From: DASRAU01 sp035638075
Lineage (GTDB): Bacteria; Acidobacteriota; Polarisedimenticolia; Gp22-AA2
Length of the DNA: 64,000 nt
NCBI GenBank assembly: GCA_035638075.1
Contig: DASRAU010000004.1
Span: 117,147-181,146, forward strand
Reading direction: 5' to 3'
The translations under genes were made by a program, and so were the position numbers. The stretch's first letter is position 1. Each line of letters starts with the position of its first letter. Below the pieces are notes generated by a model. The model did no database searches. It was not told the DNA's origin and saw nothing but the letters and a program-made list of their open reading frames with translations. This document shows, in pieces, positions 35,290 through 43,205 of the stretch.

Positions 35290-36302
35290 CCCGTTCCTTT
35301 TCCCTGACGACCCTCCGCGCCCTCGGGCTCGGACTCGTGGTCGCCCTTTCCGCCCTGACCTCCGTCCCCGCGTTCGCCGGCGGTGATCAGGCGGTGTCGA
35401 TCTCGGACGAGCAGGTCGTCCCGGCCGGCAAGGTGCACGACGGCGACCTCGTCTCCGTGATGGGGAACGTGCGGGTCGAAGGAAAGGTCACCGGCACGGT
35501 GGTCTGCGTCCTCGGCGATCTCACCGTGACCGGCCAGGTGGAAGGCGACGTGGTCTCGATCATGTCGAAGACCGACCTGGGCGGGTCGGCCGACATCTCC
35601 GGCGAGTTCGTCAACGTCGGCTGGAGCCCGCTCGGCGTCACCGGCGCGAACATCGGCGGCGAGAAGGTCAACGTGAACTTCATGAACCTCGTGCCGTTCG
35701 CCGGACACGGCGGCGGCCTCTCGGGCCTGCTGCGCTTCCTGTTCATCCTGGCGCTCATCAAGCTGGCGATGCTCTTCCTGACGATGATCATCGTCACCTC
35801 GCTCATCCCGCGGCGCCTCGCGGTGATGGCGACCGCCTTCCCGCAGAAGTGGGGCTGGTCGTTCGTCGTGGGCCTCCTGACCTACGTGGGCATCTGGATC
35901 GGCGTGCTGTTCCTGGCGGTAACGCTCATCGGCATCCCGCTGGCGCTGTTCCTGTGGTTCGCCGGCAAGGTCATCAAGTGGATGGGCCTCGCGGCGATCC
36001 TCTACCTGATGGGCCAGACGATCGGGCGCAACCTCTGGGGTCGGCAGCTGCCGCACCTCGCGAGCGTGCTCGCCGGCTTCGTCATCTTCGCCGTCACCTC
36101 GATGATCCCGGGCATCGGCTGGGTCTTCAGCGGCGTGATGAGCGTGCTCGCCGTCGGCATCGCCATCACCACGCGCTTCGGCGCCGAGCCGGTGGTGCAG
36201 CCTTCGGCCGCCGGCCCCGGCGGCCTGCCGGTGCCGCCGTCATGGGAGCCGGCCCCCGCCGGCGGCCCGATGGGCTCCGGCTCCGGCTCGACCCCCGCCT
36301 AA
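35286..36302 (+). CDS. Exported bactofilin-like membrane protein
   Basis: A 338-residue protein with a Sec signal (LGLGLVVALSALTSVPAFAG), then about 90 residues of short beta repeats (GKVHDGDLVSVMGNVRVEGKV, TVVCVLGDLTVTGQVEGDVV) resembling the polymer-forming bactofilin helix. Four or more membrane segments follow (LFILALIKLAMLFLTMII, LLTYVGIWIGVLFLAVTLIG, LASVLAGFVIFAVTSMIPG) and a Pro/Gly/Ser-rich tail. The ATG overlaps the upstream stop (ATGA) and follows GGAGGA. It is the third coupled gene of the sigma operon and so a likely target or partner of that regulation. Its end overlaps the convergent transporter gene by four bases. Confidence 0.65.
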   Translation: MTRSFSLTTLRALGLGLVVALSALTSVPAFAGGDQAVSISDEQVVPAGKVHDGDLVSVMGNVRVEGKVTGTVVCVLGDLTVTGQVEGDVVSIMSKTDLGGSADISGEFVNVGWSPLGVTGANIGGEKVNVNFMNLVPFAGHGGGLSGLLRFLFILALIKLAMLFLTMIIVTSLIPRRLAVMATAFPQKWGWSFVVGLLTYVGIWIGVLFLAVTLIGIPLALFLWFAGKVIKWMGLAAILYLMGQTIGRNLWGRQLPHLASVLAGFVIFAVTSMIPGIGWVFSGVMSVLAVGIAITTRFGAEPVVQPSAAGPGGLPVPPSWEPAPAGGPMGSGSGSTPA

Positions 36303-37666
36303 CCCGCGGTAGCGGGACTCGGGAGAGAGCCGGCCGCTCTGGCCGGTGCGGCGGCCGCCGCGAGCTTCTGCTGCTTGCGCGCCAGAGCGAACGAGACGGC
36401 CATCCATACGGCCGTCAGGGGCACGCTGAACCAGGCGACGCGGCTGGCCGCGTCCCCCGATGCGGTGACGAGCAGGTAGACCTGGCCGTTGAGCGCGTCG
36501 CCGCCGCGATAGACGAACGTGTCGATGAAGGACTTCGCCTTGTACTTCTCTTCCCGCGGCAGGACGGTGAACAACACTTCGCGCGCCGGCTTCGCCACGG
36601 CGTAGTCGGTCCCGCGCCGCAGCACCTGGAAGGCCACCAGCGTCCCGAGGGTCGGCCACGCCAGGAGCGCCCAGAAGCCGCCGAGGCTCAGGAGCGGCAG
36701 GAGGCACAGCGCCCCGAAGAGCCCGACCCAGCGGACGATCCGCCCCGTCAGGAACAGCTGCACGGAGATCGCCAGCAGGTTCACGTAGAGATCGATGTTC
36801 GCGAAGATGGCGGTGCGGACGGCCGGATCCTCCGACGCCGCCTTCACGAAGCGGGCCTGCTCCTGGTAGGTGAAGGTCGAGGTATTGGTGTACAGGAGCA
36901 TGAACAGGCAGTAGAGCAGCAGGTACGGCGAGCGCGCGACGAGCGTGAACCCGCCGAGCCAGCCGGTCCTGTCAAGCCGCTCCTCCTTCCTGCCGGCCGA
37001 GACCGCGGCGACCTTCTCGGCGAATGCGTCGAGCGAAAGGTTCGAGGCCTCGCCGAGCGCGACCGGCAGCCGGTCGAGCATCCGGAACGCCTGCACCGCC
37101 GCCTCGATGACGAGCGCGGTGATGAGGAACATGGCGTGGGTGCCGACACGCTGCACGATGAGCGACGTGAACCCGGCTCCCGCGATGCCTCCCAGCGTCC
37201 CGCCCGCGGCGATGAGGCCGAACAGCCGCTTGCCCTGGCCGCTCGTGAAGATGTCGGCCATGTAGCCCCAGAAGACCGAGATCACGAACAGGTTGAAGGC
37301 GCTCACCCAGACGAAGAAGGCCCGCGCGGCCCACACGCGCGAGTCCTCCGGCAGGAATTCGAAGAGCAGGTAGAAGCCGACCAGGTTCAGCGCGAAGAAG
37401 CGGTAGGCGTAAGGGATGAAGCGCCGCCGGGTGAAGCGGCTGACGAGCGCCGAGAACAGCGGCACGAGGACGATGGTGATCGCGAGTGTGCCCCAGTACA
37501 GGTTGGGGATGTTCCTGACCCCGCCGGCGACCCCCATCTCCTCGCGCAACGGCCTGAGGACATAGTTGCAGGCGAGGACGAAGAAGCCGTAGATGCAGGC
37601 CCAGATCACGGGCCTGACCTCGCCGTCCCGGATGTCGACGGCGCGGCGGAGGAAAGTCGCGATCAC
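36299..37666 (-). CDS. Nucleotide-transporter-like (Npt/Tlc or MFS) membrane protein
   Basis: A 455-residue inner-membrane protein with 10-12 helices. The opening PVIWACIYGFFVLACNYVLRPLREEMG and the central RRGTDYAVAKPAREVLFTVLPREEKYKAKSF match the nucleotide transporter family that includes ATP/ADP exchangers of plastids and intracellular bacteria; that family also has members in free-living bacteria with undefined substrates. GKRLFGLIAAGGTLGGIAG is another shared segment. It overlaps the stop of the upstream Tat-epimerase gene by four bases, so they are coupled. Nucleotide exchange is not proven; any polar solute is possible. Confidence 0.7.
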   Translation of the reverse strand: MIATFLRRAVDIRDGEVRPVIWACIYGFFVLACNYVLRPLREEMGVAGGVRNIPNLYWGTLAITIVLVPLFSALVSRFTRRRFIPYAYRFFALNLVGFYLLFEFLPEDSRVWAARAFFVWVSAFNLFVISVFWGYMADIFTSGQGKRLFGLIAAGGTLGGIAGAGFTSLIVQRVGTHAMFLITALVIEAAVQAFRMLDRLPVALGEASNLSLDAFAEKVAAVSAGRKEERLDRTGWLGGFTLVARSPYLLLYCLFMLLYTNTSTFTYQEQARFVKAASEDPAVRTAIFANIDLYVNLLAISVQLFLTGRIVRWVGLFGALCLLPLLSLGGFWALLAWPTLGTLVAFQVLRRGTDYAVAKPAREVLFTVLPREEKYKAKSFIDTFVYRGGDALNGQVYLLVTASGDAASRVAWFSVPLTAVWMAVSFALARKQQKLAAAAAPARAAGSLPSPATAG

Positions 37667-38859
37667 CCGGCGGGTTGCTGCTTCGCGCGCCAGGCGGCCA
37701 GGACCTCGGCTTCACGCTCGGGCGCGAGGCCGGTCTTGAGCTTCGCCTGGTGCTCGGCCGGCTCGGTCTTGAACCAGTCGAGCGTCGACTTCACGGTGTC
37801 GGGCGTCGAATGGAACGTGAGCCCCTTGGCGATCGCCTTCGCGCACGAGGTGCGGGAGAAGCCGGCGCTGTCGCCGGTCGGCGGCACCCAGACCGGCATG
37901 TCGGACCAGGGCTCCACCTTCTGCTCGGCCAGGAAGTCGGCGTTGGCCCAGACGAAGTTCGCCTTGCCGCCCCCGACCTTGTTGCAGGCGTCGAGGAGCG
38001 CGCCCATCCCGACCTCGTCCTTGGGGCCCGTGTTGGGACCGGTGGCGTTGTAGACGCCGACCGTCTTGTCGTCGATGACCTTGACGCACCACTCGCCGAG
38101 GTCGCGCACGTCGATGAACTGCACCGGGTCCGACGGGGTACCGGGCGCCAGCACGTCCCCTCCCTTCGCCACGCGCACCGGCCAGTAGGTGAAGCGGTCG
38201 CTCGGGTCGTCGATGCCGACGATGAGCCCCGGCCGGATGTTGGCCACGCGCCCGGGCATGATGCTCTCCGCCGCCTGCTCGCACAGGGCCTTCAGCGCGC
38301 CGTAGTTCTCGCGCACGTTCTCGTTCTTCGGGTCGTCCACCTTCATGAGCGGCCCGCTCTCGTCCATCCACGGCTTGCTGTTGTCGGAGTAGACCGAAAT
38401 CGTCGAGATGAAGAGGTAGTGCCCGACGTTGTCCTTGAGGAGATTGCACGAGTCGCTGACGATGCGCGGGACGTAGCCGGAGGTGTCCACCACCGCGTCC
38501 CACTTGCGCCCCTTGAGCGCGTCGAGCTTCCCGTCCCGGTCGCCGATCAGGGTCTCGAGGTTCGGGAAGCGTCCCGGGTCGGTCTTCCCCCGGTTGAACA
38601 GCGTGACGGTGTGGCCGCGCTTCATCGCCGCCTCGACCACCGCCGGCCCGAGGAACTTGGTGCCGCCGAGGATGAGGATGGTCTTGCCGCCCTTGGCGGG
38701 CTTCTCCGCTTTCTTGTCCTTGGATTTGTCCTTGCCGAAGGCGAGCCCCGACGCCCCGATGCCGGCGAGGGCGGCCGCGGCTGCGGCGTTCTTGAGAAAG
38801 CTGCGGCGGGAACCGTTCGTTGCACCGCCGTTGTCGTCGCGATCGTCGATCCCGCTCAT
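37663..38859 (-). CDS. Tat-exported NAD-dependent epimerase/dehydratase-like protein
   Basis: A 398-residue protein with a twin-arginine signal: SRRSFLKNAAAAAALAGIGASG. The mature part is an extended short-chain dehydrogenase fold with the nucleotide motif ILILGGTKFLGPAVVEAA, then FNRGKT, VVDTSGYVPR and a catalytic region FISTISVYSD with NYGALKALCE (Y-x-x-x-K form). These enzymes normally act on nucleotide sugars in the cytoplasm, so folded export with bound cofactor is unusual but known for Tat substrates. The ATG at 38859 follows GAGAGGGGGAGC. A nucleotide-transporter-like gene is coupled downstream. Confidence 0.8.
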   Translation of the reverse strand: MSGIDDRDDNGGATNGSRRSFLKNAAAAAALAGIGASGLAFGKDKSKDKKAEKPAKGGKTILILGGTKFLGPAVVEAAMKRGHTVTLFNRGKTDPGRFPNLETLIGDRDGKLDALKGRKWDAVVDTSGYVPRIVSDSCNLLKDNVGHYLFISTISVYSDNSKPWMDESGPLMKVDDPKNENVRENYGALKALCEQAAESIMPGRVANIRPGLIVGIDDPSDRFTYWPVRVAKGGDVLAPGTPSDPVQFIDVRDLGEWCVKVIDDKTVGVYNATGPNTGPKDEVGMGALLDACNKVGGGKANFVWANADFLAEQKVEPWSDMPVWVPPTGDSAGFSRTSCAKAIAKGLTFHSTPDTVKSTLDWFKTEPAEHQAKLKTGLAPEREAEVLAAWRAKQQPAG

Positions 38860-38994
38860 GCTCCCCCTCTCGTGTCTGGCCGCATCCGGGCGGCGAAAAT
38901 GCCGGCCGCTGAAAGGCGCGGCCTGCATTCTAACGAAGGCGGCCCGCCCGAGGTTCACCCCGGCGCGGACGAGGGGATCGCGCCCCGATTTGGA

Positions 38995-39024
38995 TTGACG
39001 ATGGTTCCCCCCTCCCGGTAGGCT
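38995..39024 (+). promoter_or_regulatory. Promoter of the first TonB-dependent receptor
   Basis: TTGACG and TAGGCT are 18 bp apart, predicting a start near 39031. That lies past an in-frame TTG at 39029 and supports the GTG at 39080 as the true start. Confidence 0.55.
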
Positions 39025-39079
39025 GGACTTGCTGTCGCCGCATAATCACCGCTTCGCCGAATCGAGGGTTTTTCAGATC

Positions 39080-42000
39080 GTGAATCGCGTCGGGCGAGCC
39101 CTGCTCGCCATCGGGTTTTTCTTTGCAGGCACGGGCACGGCCCTGGCGCAGAACACCGGCGGCATCCGCGGCCGGGTGGTCGACGCGGCGGGCCAGCCGC
39201 TGGTTGGGGCCACGCTCGCCCTGTCGAGCCGCACCCTGCAGCTCGACGAGCCCATCGGGCGCAGCGACGCGCAGGGGCGCTTCCAGGCGATCGCGCTCGA
39301 CCCGGCGAACGACTACCTCGTCAAGGCGTCTCTCGCCGGGTACGCCTCGATCGCCGCCCCGGACGTCATCGTCCGCGCCGGCCAGATGACCTCGATGACC
39401 ATCGCGCTCCCTCCCGAGTCGAGCGTGCGCGAGCACGTCAAGGTCACCGGCCAGGCGAGCCCCGTCGATCTCGAGGAGCGCGGGCTGACGACGCACCTGT
39501 CGTCGGAGTTCATCGACAACCTGCCGATCCTCGGGCGCAACTACCAGGAGGTGCTCACCCTCTCGCCGGGCGTCAGCGACGTGGACGGCGACGGCAACCC
39601 CAACATCCACGGGGCGCGCGACACCGACGTCGGCACCTTCGTCGACGGCGTCAACACGACCGATCCCCTGACCGGCAAGGTGGGGGCGCAGCTCAACATC
39701 GAGTCGATCCAGGAGATCGAGGTGAAGACCGCCGGGGCTTCGGCCGAGTTCGGCCGGGCGCAGGGCGGCTTCGCCAACATCCTGACCAAGTCAGGCGGCA
39801 ACCAGTTCGAGGGGGCGTTCAAGTTCTTCTGGCGCGGCTCGGCGCTCGACGGCGACGGGGCCGGCCAGGACTCTTCCCAACTCCACGGCGGTCTCGGCGA
39901 GAACGGCCTGCGCGATCTCACCTTCAACGACTACCTGCCGTTCCTGTCGCTGAGCGGGCCCATCGTCAAGGACAAAGCCTGGTACTTCGCCACCTTCGAG
40001 TACATCCAGAAGGAGGAGCCGGTGAACGCGGTGACGCAGGCGTTCGTCACCGGTCTGAACGAGCAGCGCGCCTTCGTGAAGGGCTCCTGGCAGGTGTCGC
40101 AGAACTCGCGGCTGGTCCTGACGCTCAACTACGACCCGCAGGAGTTCACCAACCAGGGGCTGAACAGCCTGACCCGGATGGAGTCGGGCTACACGCTCAA
40201 GCAGGGCGGACCGCTCCTGACGCTGCGCGACACCACGGTGATGGGTCCGTCGGCGGCGCTCGACACGGCGGTGTCGTACTTCGACTCGAAGCCGGGGGTG
40301 CAGCCCAACATGCCGCTCGACAACAACGGCGACGGAGTCATCTCCTACGATCGCAACGGCGACGGGTTCCGGGACGCGCGCGAGCGCGACGCCGGGGAGG
40401 ACTACGACGGCGACGGGCACTTCGACGTCTTCGAGGACTCGCTCGATCACAACGGCAGGCTCGATCAAGCGGAGAACCCTTACTGCTTCGATGACGAGAG
40501 CGGGGTCTGGGTCCCTTCTCCTCCGCTGTATTGCCTCCGCCCTTACCTGCACCTCGACGACGAGGACGCCCCGAGGCTCCAGCCGACCTTCCCCCAGGTC
40601 CTCGACGGCGACGGGGATCGCCGCCTGACTCCCCCCGGCGGCTGCGAAGGGCTCACCCGCGAGGACAGGGACTGCGACGGTCATCTGGATACGAAAGACG
40701 AAGACCGCAATCACAACGGTCAGCTCGATCATGGAGAGGACCTCGACGGCGACAATCACCTCGACGACGGCACCGAGGACCGCAACCACAACAACCGGAT
40801 CGACGACACCGCCTTCCCGGAATCCCTCTATCCGTACGGACGGCTGGCGCCCACGCCGACCGACCGGGACTTCGCGATCGACCTCCGCCAGGGCATCATC
40901 AGCGGGCCCTACTACCAGGCTTACGACGACCAGCGCCAGCGGTTCACGCTGCGCCAGGACCTGAGCGTCTTCGTCGCGGAGGCCAGGGGAACCCACGACC
41001 TCAAGGGGGGCTATCTCGTCGAGAAGGAGCAGTTCGATCGCGCCGCCGACGGACACCCGATCAGCGCCGTCAACGATCCGGGCTGGGTGACGGGCATCCA
41101 GCGCGACCGATTCCTGCATCCCGGGATCCACATCGACTGCGACCCCTACAAGGACCCGTGCATCGACCCGGGGGTCGGCCGCCTCACCGCCATCCTGCCG
41201 ACCGCCCTCGTCGCGGACCAGGCGGCGCAGTCCCTGAGCGCCGGGGTGTACCTCCAGGACACCTGGAAGCCGATCCCCAATGTGAGCGTGTCGCTGGGGC
41301 TGCGCTTCGACCGCGAAGCGGCCTCCACCTCCGGCTATACCTACTTCACTCCCGATGCCGAGCGGGACCACATGGATCGCCTGCTGGCGCTGGCCGGGAA
41401 CGAGGGCGGCAAGGACGACCTGCAGCAGGGGAACAACGACGGCATCGAGAGCTTCGGGATTCCGAACGATCCCTTCTTCATCAAGGACCTGCCCCTCTTC
41501 GCGTCGGTCGTCAACGGCCTGCAGCGCAGCGCCTATTCGAGCCTCACCCTGCACCGCGACAGCACCCAGTTCAGCCTCGCTCAGCTGAAGGCCTTCTTCC
41601 CCGAGCTCATCAAGAACGGCGCCATCGATCCGGTCCAGGCCGCCGCCTACAACATCCAGGTGCAGGCCCCCGAGGATTTCCAGGTCACCAACAACAACCT
41701 GTCGCCGCGCCTCGGCGCCTCCTGGGATCCCGGAGGGGCGGGGCGGACCAAGATCTTCGGCGCCTGGGGGCGCTACTACGATCGACTCTTCCTCAGCACC
41801 GTGGTCGGCGAGCAGGGGATCGAGACCATCCAGCGGTACTACGTTCTCGATCGCGACGGCGAGGACATCCTCCAGCAGGGTGGAACCGGCGGAATCGACG
41901 ACAGCGTCTCGAACCACCATTACGGGAGGCGCATCTCCGCCTCGCCGCCGACCGTCACCCAGGTGAGCCGCAACCTCAAGACGCCCTATTGCGACGAATG

Positions 42001-42913
42001 GATCCTCGGCTTCGAGCAGGAGGTTGCCCCTGAGACGGCGCTGTCGATCCGGGCCATTCAAAGACGCTACCGCGATCAGCTCCAGGACATCGACGTCAAC
42101 CACGAGACCCGCTTCGACCCGGTCAAGCAGGCCCTGAGCGACCGCTTCGGCTACGGCAACGACGTCGGCACCGCCGAGGAACCGAACATCGTGATCTCCC
42201 CCGACGGCAAGCCGGACCTCTTCGTGCGCAACCCGTTCTTCAACCAGGTGCTGCGCGTCGGGAACACCAACACCTCGGCCTACGGCGCCATCGAGGTCGA
42301 GCTGCGGCGGCGGATGGCGCGGCGCTGGCAGATGCAGGGCTCTTACACCTACTCGCGCGCCCAGGGCGCCGCGGAGGACTTCCAGTCGCGGCTCGGCAAC
42401 GACCCGTCCACGGTCGAGAGCGAGTACGGGTACCTCGACTTCGACCAGCGGCACGTGGTGAAGCTCAATGCCGGCTTCTTTCTCCCCGGCGACTGGCAGA
42501 TCGGCGTCGGCAGCCAGTGGGCCAGCGGGCTGCCGTATTCGATCGTCTCGCGCTTCTTCGCGCTCGACGACGTCGGCTACCAGCAGTTCCGCACCCGTTA
42601 CGGCTTCACCGAGAACGTCAACGGGGATCTCGAGTTTCAGACCATGTCGCGCAACAGCGAGCGGAACGAATCGACCCTCAACATCGACACCAGCGCCCGC
42701 AAGAACTTCGTCTGGGGCCGGACCACCTGGGCGGTGTCGCTCGAGGTCTTCAACCTCCTCAACAGCGACGACCTGCGCGTCTATTCCTACGAGCCGAGCC
42801 GGACCACGGGCTTCGACGCCGGCGGCGCGACGCTCATCGCCACGCCGCTGCAACTGGATGCCGAGCGCCGCTTCGGGCGAAGGTTCCAGGTCGGGTTTCA
42901 GTTCAACTTCTGA
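39080..42913 (+). CDS. TonB-dependent receptor with calcium-binding-like insertion
   Basis: A 1277-residue outer-membrane transporter. The GTG at 39080 opens a signal peptide (NRVGRALLAIGFFFAG then ALAQ). Next is a carboxypeptidase-regulatory-like domain (GGIRGRVVDAAGQPLVGATLAL, about 25-110), a plug (DNLPILGRNYQEVLTLSPGV, VNTTDPLTG, IEVKTAGASAEFGRAQGG) and a long barrel ending in the OM strand FQVGFQFNF. This resembles the Oar-like receptors of Acidobacteria. Unusually, residues about 413-580 carry a run of acidic Dx(D/N)xDG motifs (DNNGDGVISYDRNGDG, DYDGDGHFDVFE, DRNHNGQLDHGEDLDGDN) like EF-hand or dockerin calcium loops, placed after the first barrel strands and so probably in an extracellular loop. 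Confidence 0.9.
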   Translation: MNRVGRALLAIGFFFAGTGTALAQNTGGIRGRVVDAAGQPLVGATLALSSRTLQLDEPIGRSDAQGRFQAIALDPANDYLVKASLAGYASIAAPDVIVRAGQMTSMTIALPPESSVREHVKVTGQASPVDLEERGLTTHLSSEFIDNLPILGRNYQEVLTLSPGVSDVDGDGNPNIHGARDTDVGTFVDGVNTTDPLTGKVGAQLNIESIQEIEVKTAGASAEFGRAQGGFANILTKSGGNQFEGAFKFFWRGSALDGDGAGQDSSQLHGGLGENGLRDLTFNDYLPFLSLSGPIVKDKAWYFATFEYIQKEEPVNAVTQAFVTGLNEQRAFVKGSWQVSQNSRLVLTLNYDPQEFTNQGLNSLTRMESGYTLKQGGPLLTLRDTTVMGPSAALDTAVSYFDSKPGVQPNMPLDNNGDGVISYDRNGDGFRDARERDAGEDYDGDGHFDVFEDSLDHNGRLDQAENPYCFDDESGVWVPSPPLYCLRPYLHLDDEDAPRLQPTFPQVLDGDGDRRLTPPGGCEGLTREDRDCDGHLDTKDEDRNHNGQLDHGEDLDGDNHLDDGTEDRNHNNRIDDTAFPESLYPYGRLAPTPTDRDFAIDLRQGIISGPYYQAYDDQRQRFTLRQDLSVFVAEARGTHDLKGGYLVEKEQFDRAADGHPISAVNDPGWVTGIQRDRFLHPGIHIDCDPYKDPCIDPGVGRLTAILPTALVADQAAQSLSAGVYLQDTWKPIPNVSVSLGLRFDREAASTSGYTYFTPDAERDHMDRLLALAGNEGGKDDLQQGNNDGIESFGIPNDPFFIKDLPLFASVVNGLQRSAYSSLTLHRDSTQFSLAQLKAFFPELIKNGAIDPVQAAAYNIQVQAPEDFQVTNNNLSPRLGASWDPGGAGRTKIFGAWGRYYDRLFLSTVVGEQGIETIQRYYVLDRDGEDILQQGGTGGIDDSVSNHHYGRRISASPPTVTQVSRNLKTPYCDEWILGFEQEVAPETALSIRAIQRRYRDQLQDIDVNHETRFDPVKQALSDRFGYGNDVGTAEEPNIVISPDGKPDLFVRNPFFNQVLRVGNTNTSAYGAIEVELRRRMARRWQMQGSYTYSRAQGAAEDFQSRLGNDPSTVESEYGYLDFDQRHVVKLNAGFFLPGDWQIGVGSQWASGLPYSIVSRFFALDDVGYQQFRTRYGFTENVNGDLEFQTMSRNSERNESTLNIDTSARKNFVWGRTTWAVSLEVFNLLNSDDLRVYSYEPSRTTGFDAGGATLIATPLQLDAERRFGRRFQVGFQFNF

Positions 42914-43205
42914 TTCACCATCGGAACGACGAAGCTCCAGTCACCGCCTCAGAGGGAACAGGAATCGACCCCGCCGGGGACGGGTCCGGGCTCGCTGCAC
43001 GAGCCCTCCCCTCCGTTCGCCTCCCGTCTACCCTTCGCGCCAAAAGCGCGCGAAGGGGCCCCGACGGGAGGTCTCACAGGCCCGCCAGTTGTTTCGCCGG
43101 CTTCGAGGCGGACTGACGCCCGAGCTGATTTCGTCGTCTGAAGCGTCGCTGTGCTCGCTGCCAGGTCCGGAAGTCGATCGCGGACGCTGAGCTGGCCAGC
43201 CCGGA
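42914..43205. other. Intergenic region with left copy of the structured repeat
   Basis: A 292-bp spacer between the TonB receptor and the convergent kelch gene. It holds one copy of the structured element (42939-43071). The rest, 43072-43205, shows no convincing gene. Confidence 0.6.
42939..43071 (+). repeat. Structured repeat element, copy 1
   Basis: It begins 26 bases after the receptor stop. A lead AGTCACCGCCTCAGAG is followed by a 45-base core (42969-43013) that matches copy 2 in 44 of 45 positions and contains the hairpin GGGCTCG-CTGCA-CGAGCCC. Then comes a two-tier hairpin: CCTCCCGTC (43020-43028) pairs with GACGGGAGG (43063-43071), and CCCTTCGCGC (43031-43040) with GCGCGAAGGG (43048-43057). 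It could be a 3'-end RNA structure, a REP-like element or a miniature transposable element. Confidence 0.75.

Noticed and set aside
39029..39079. TTG at 39029 as the TonB receptor start
   Set aside because: The TTGACG/TAGGCT promoter puts the transcript start at about 39031, and the signal peptide begins properly at the GTG at 39080.
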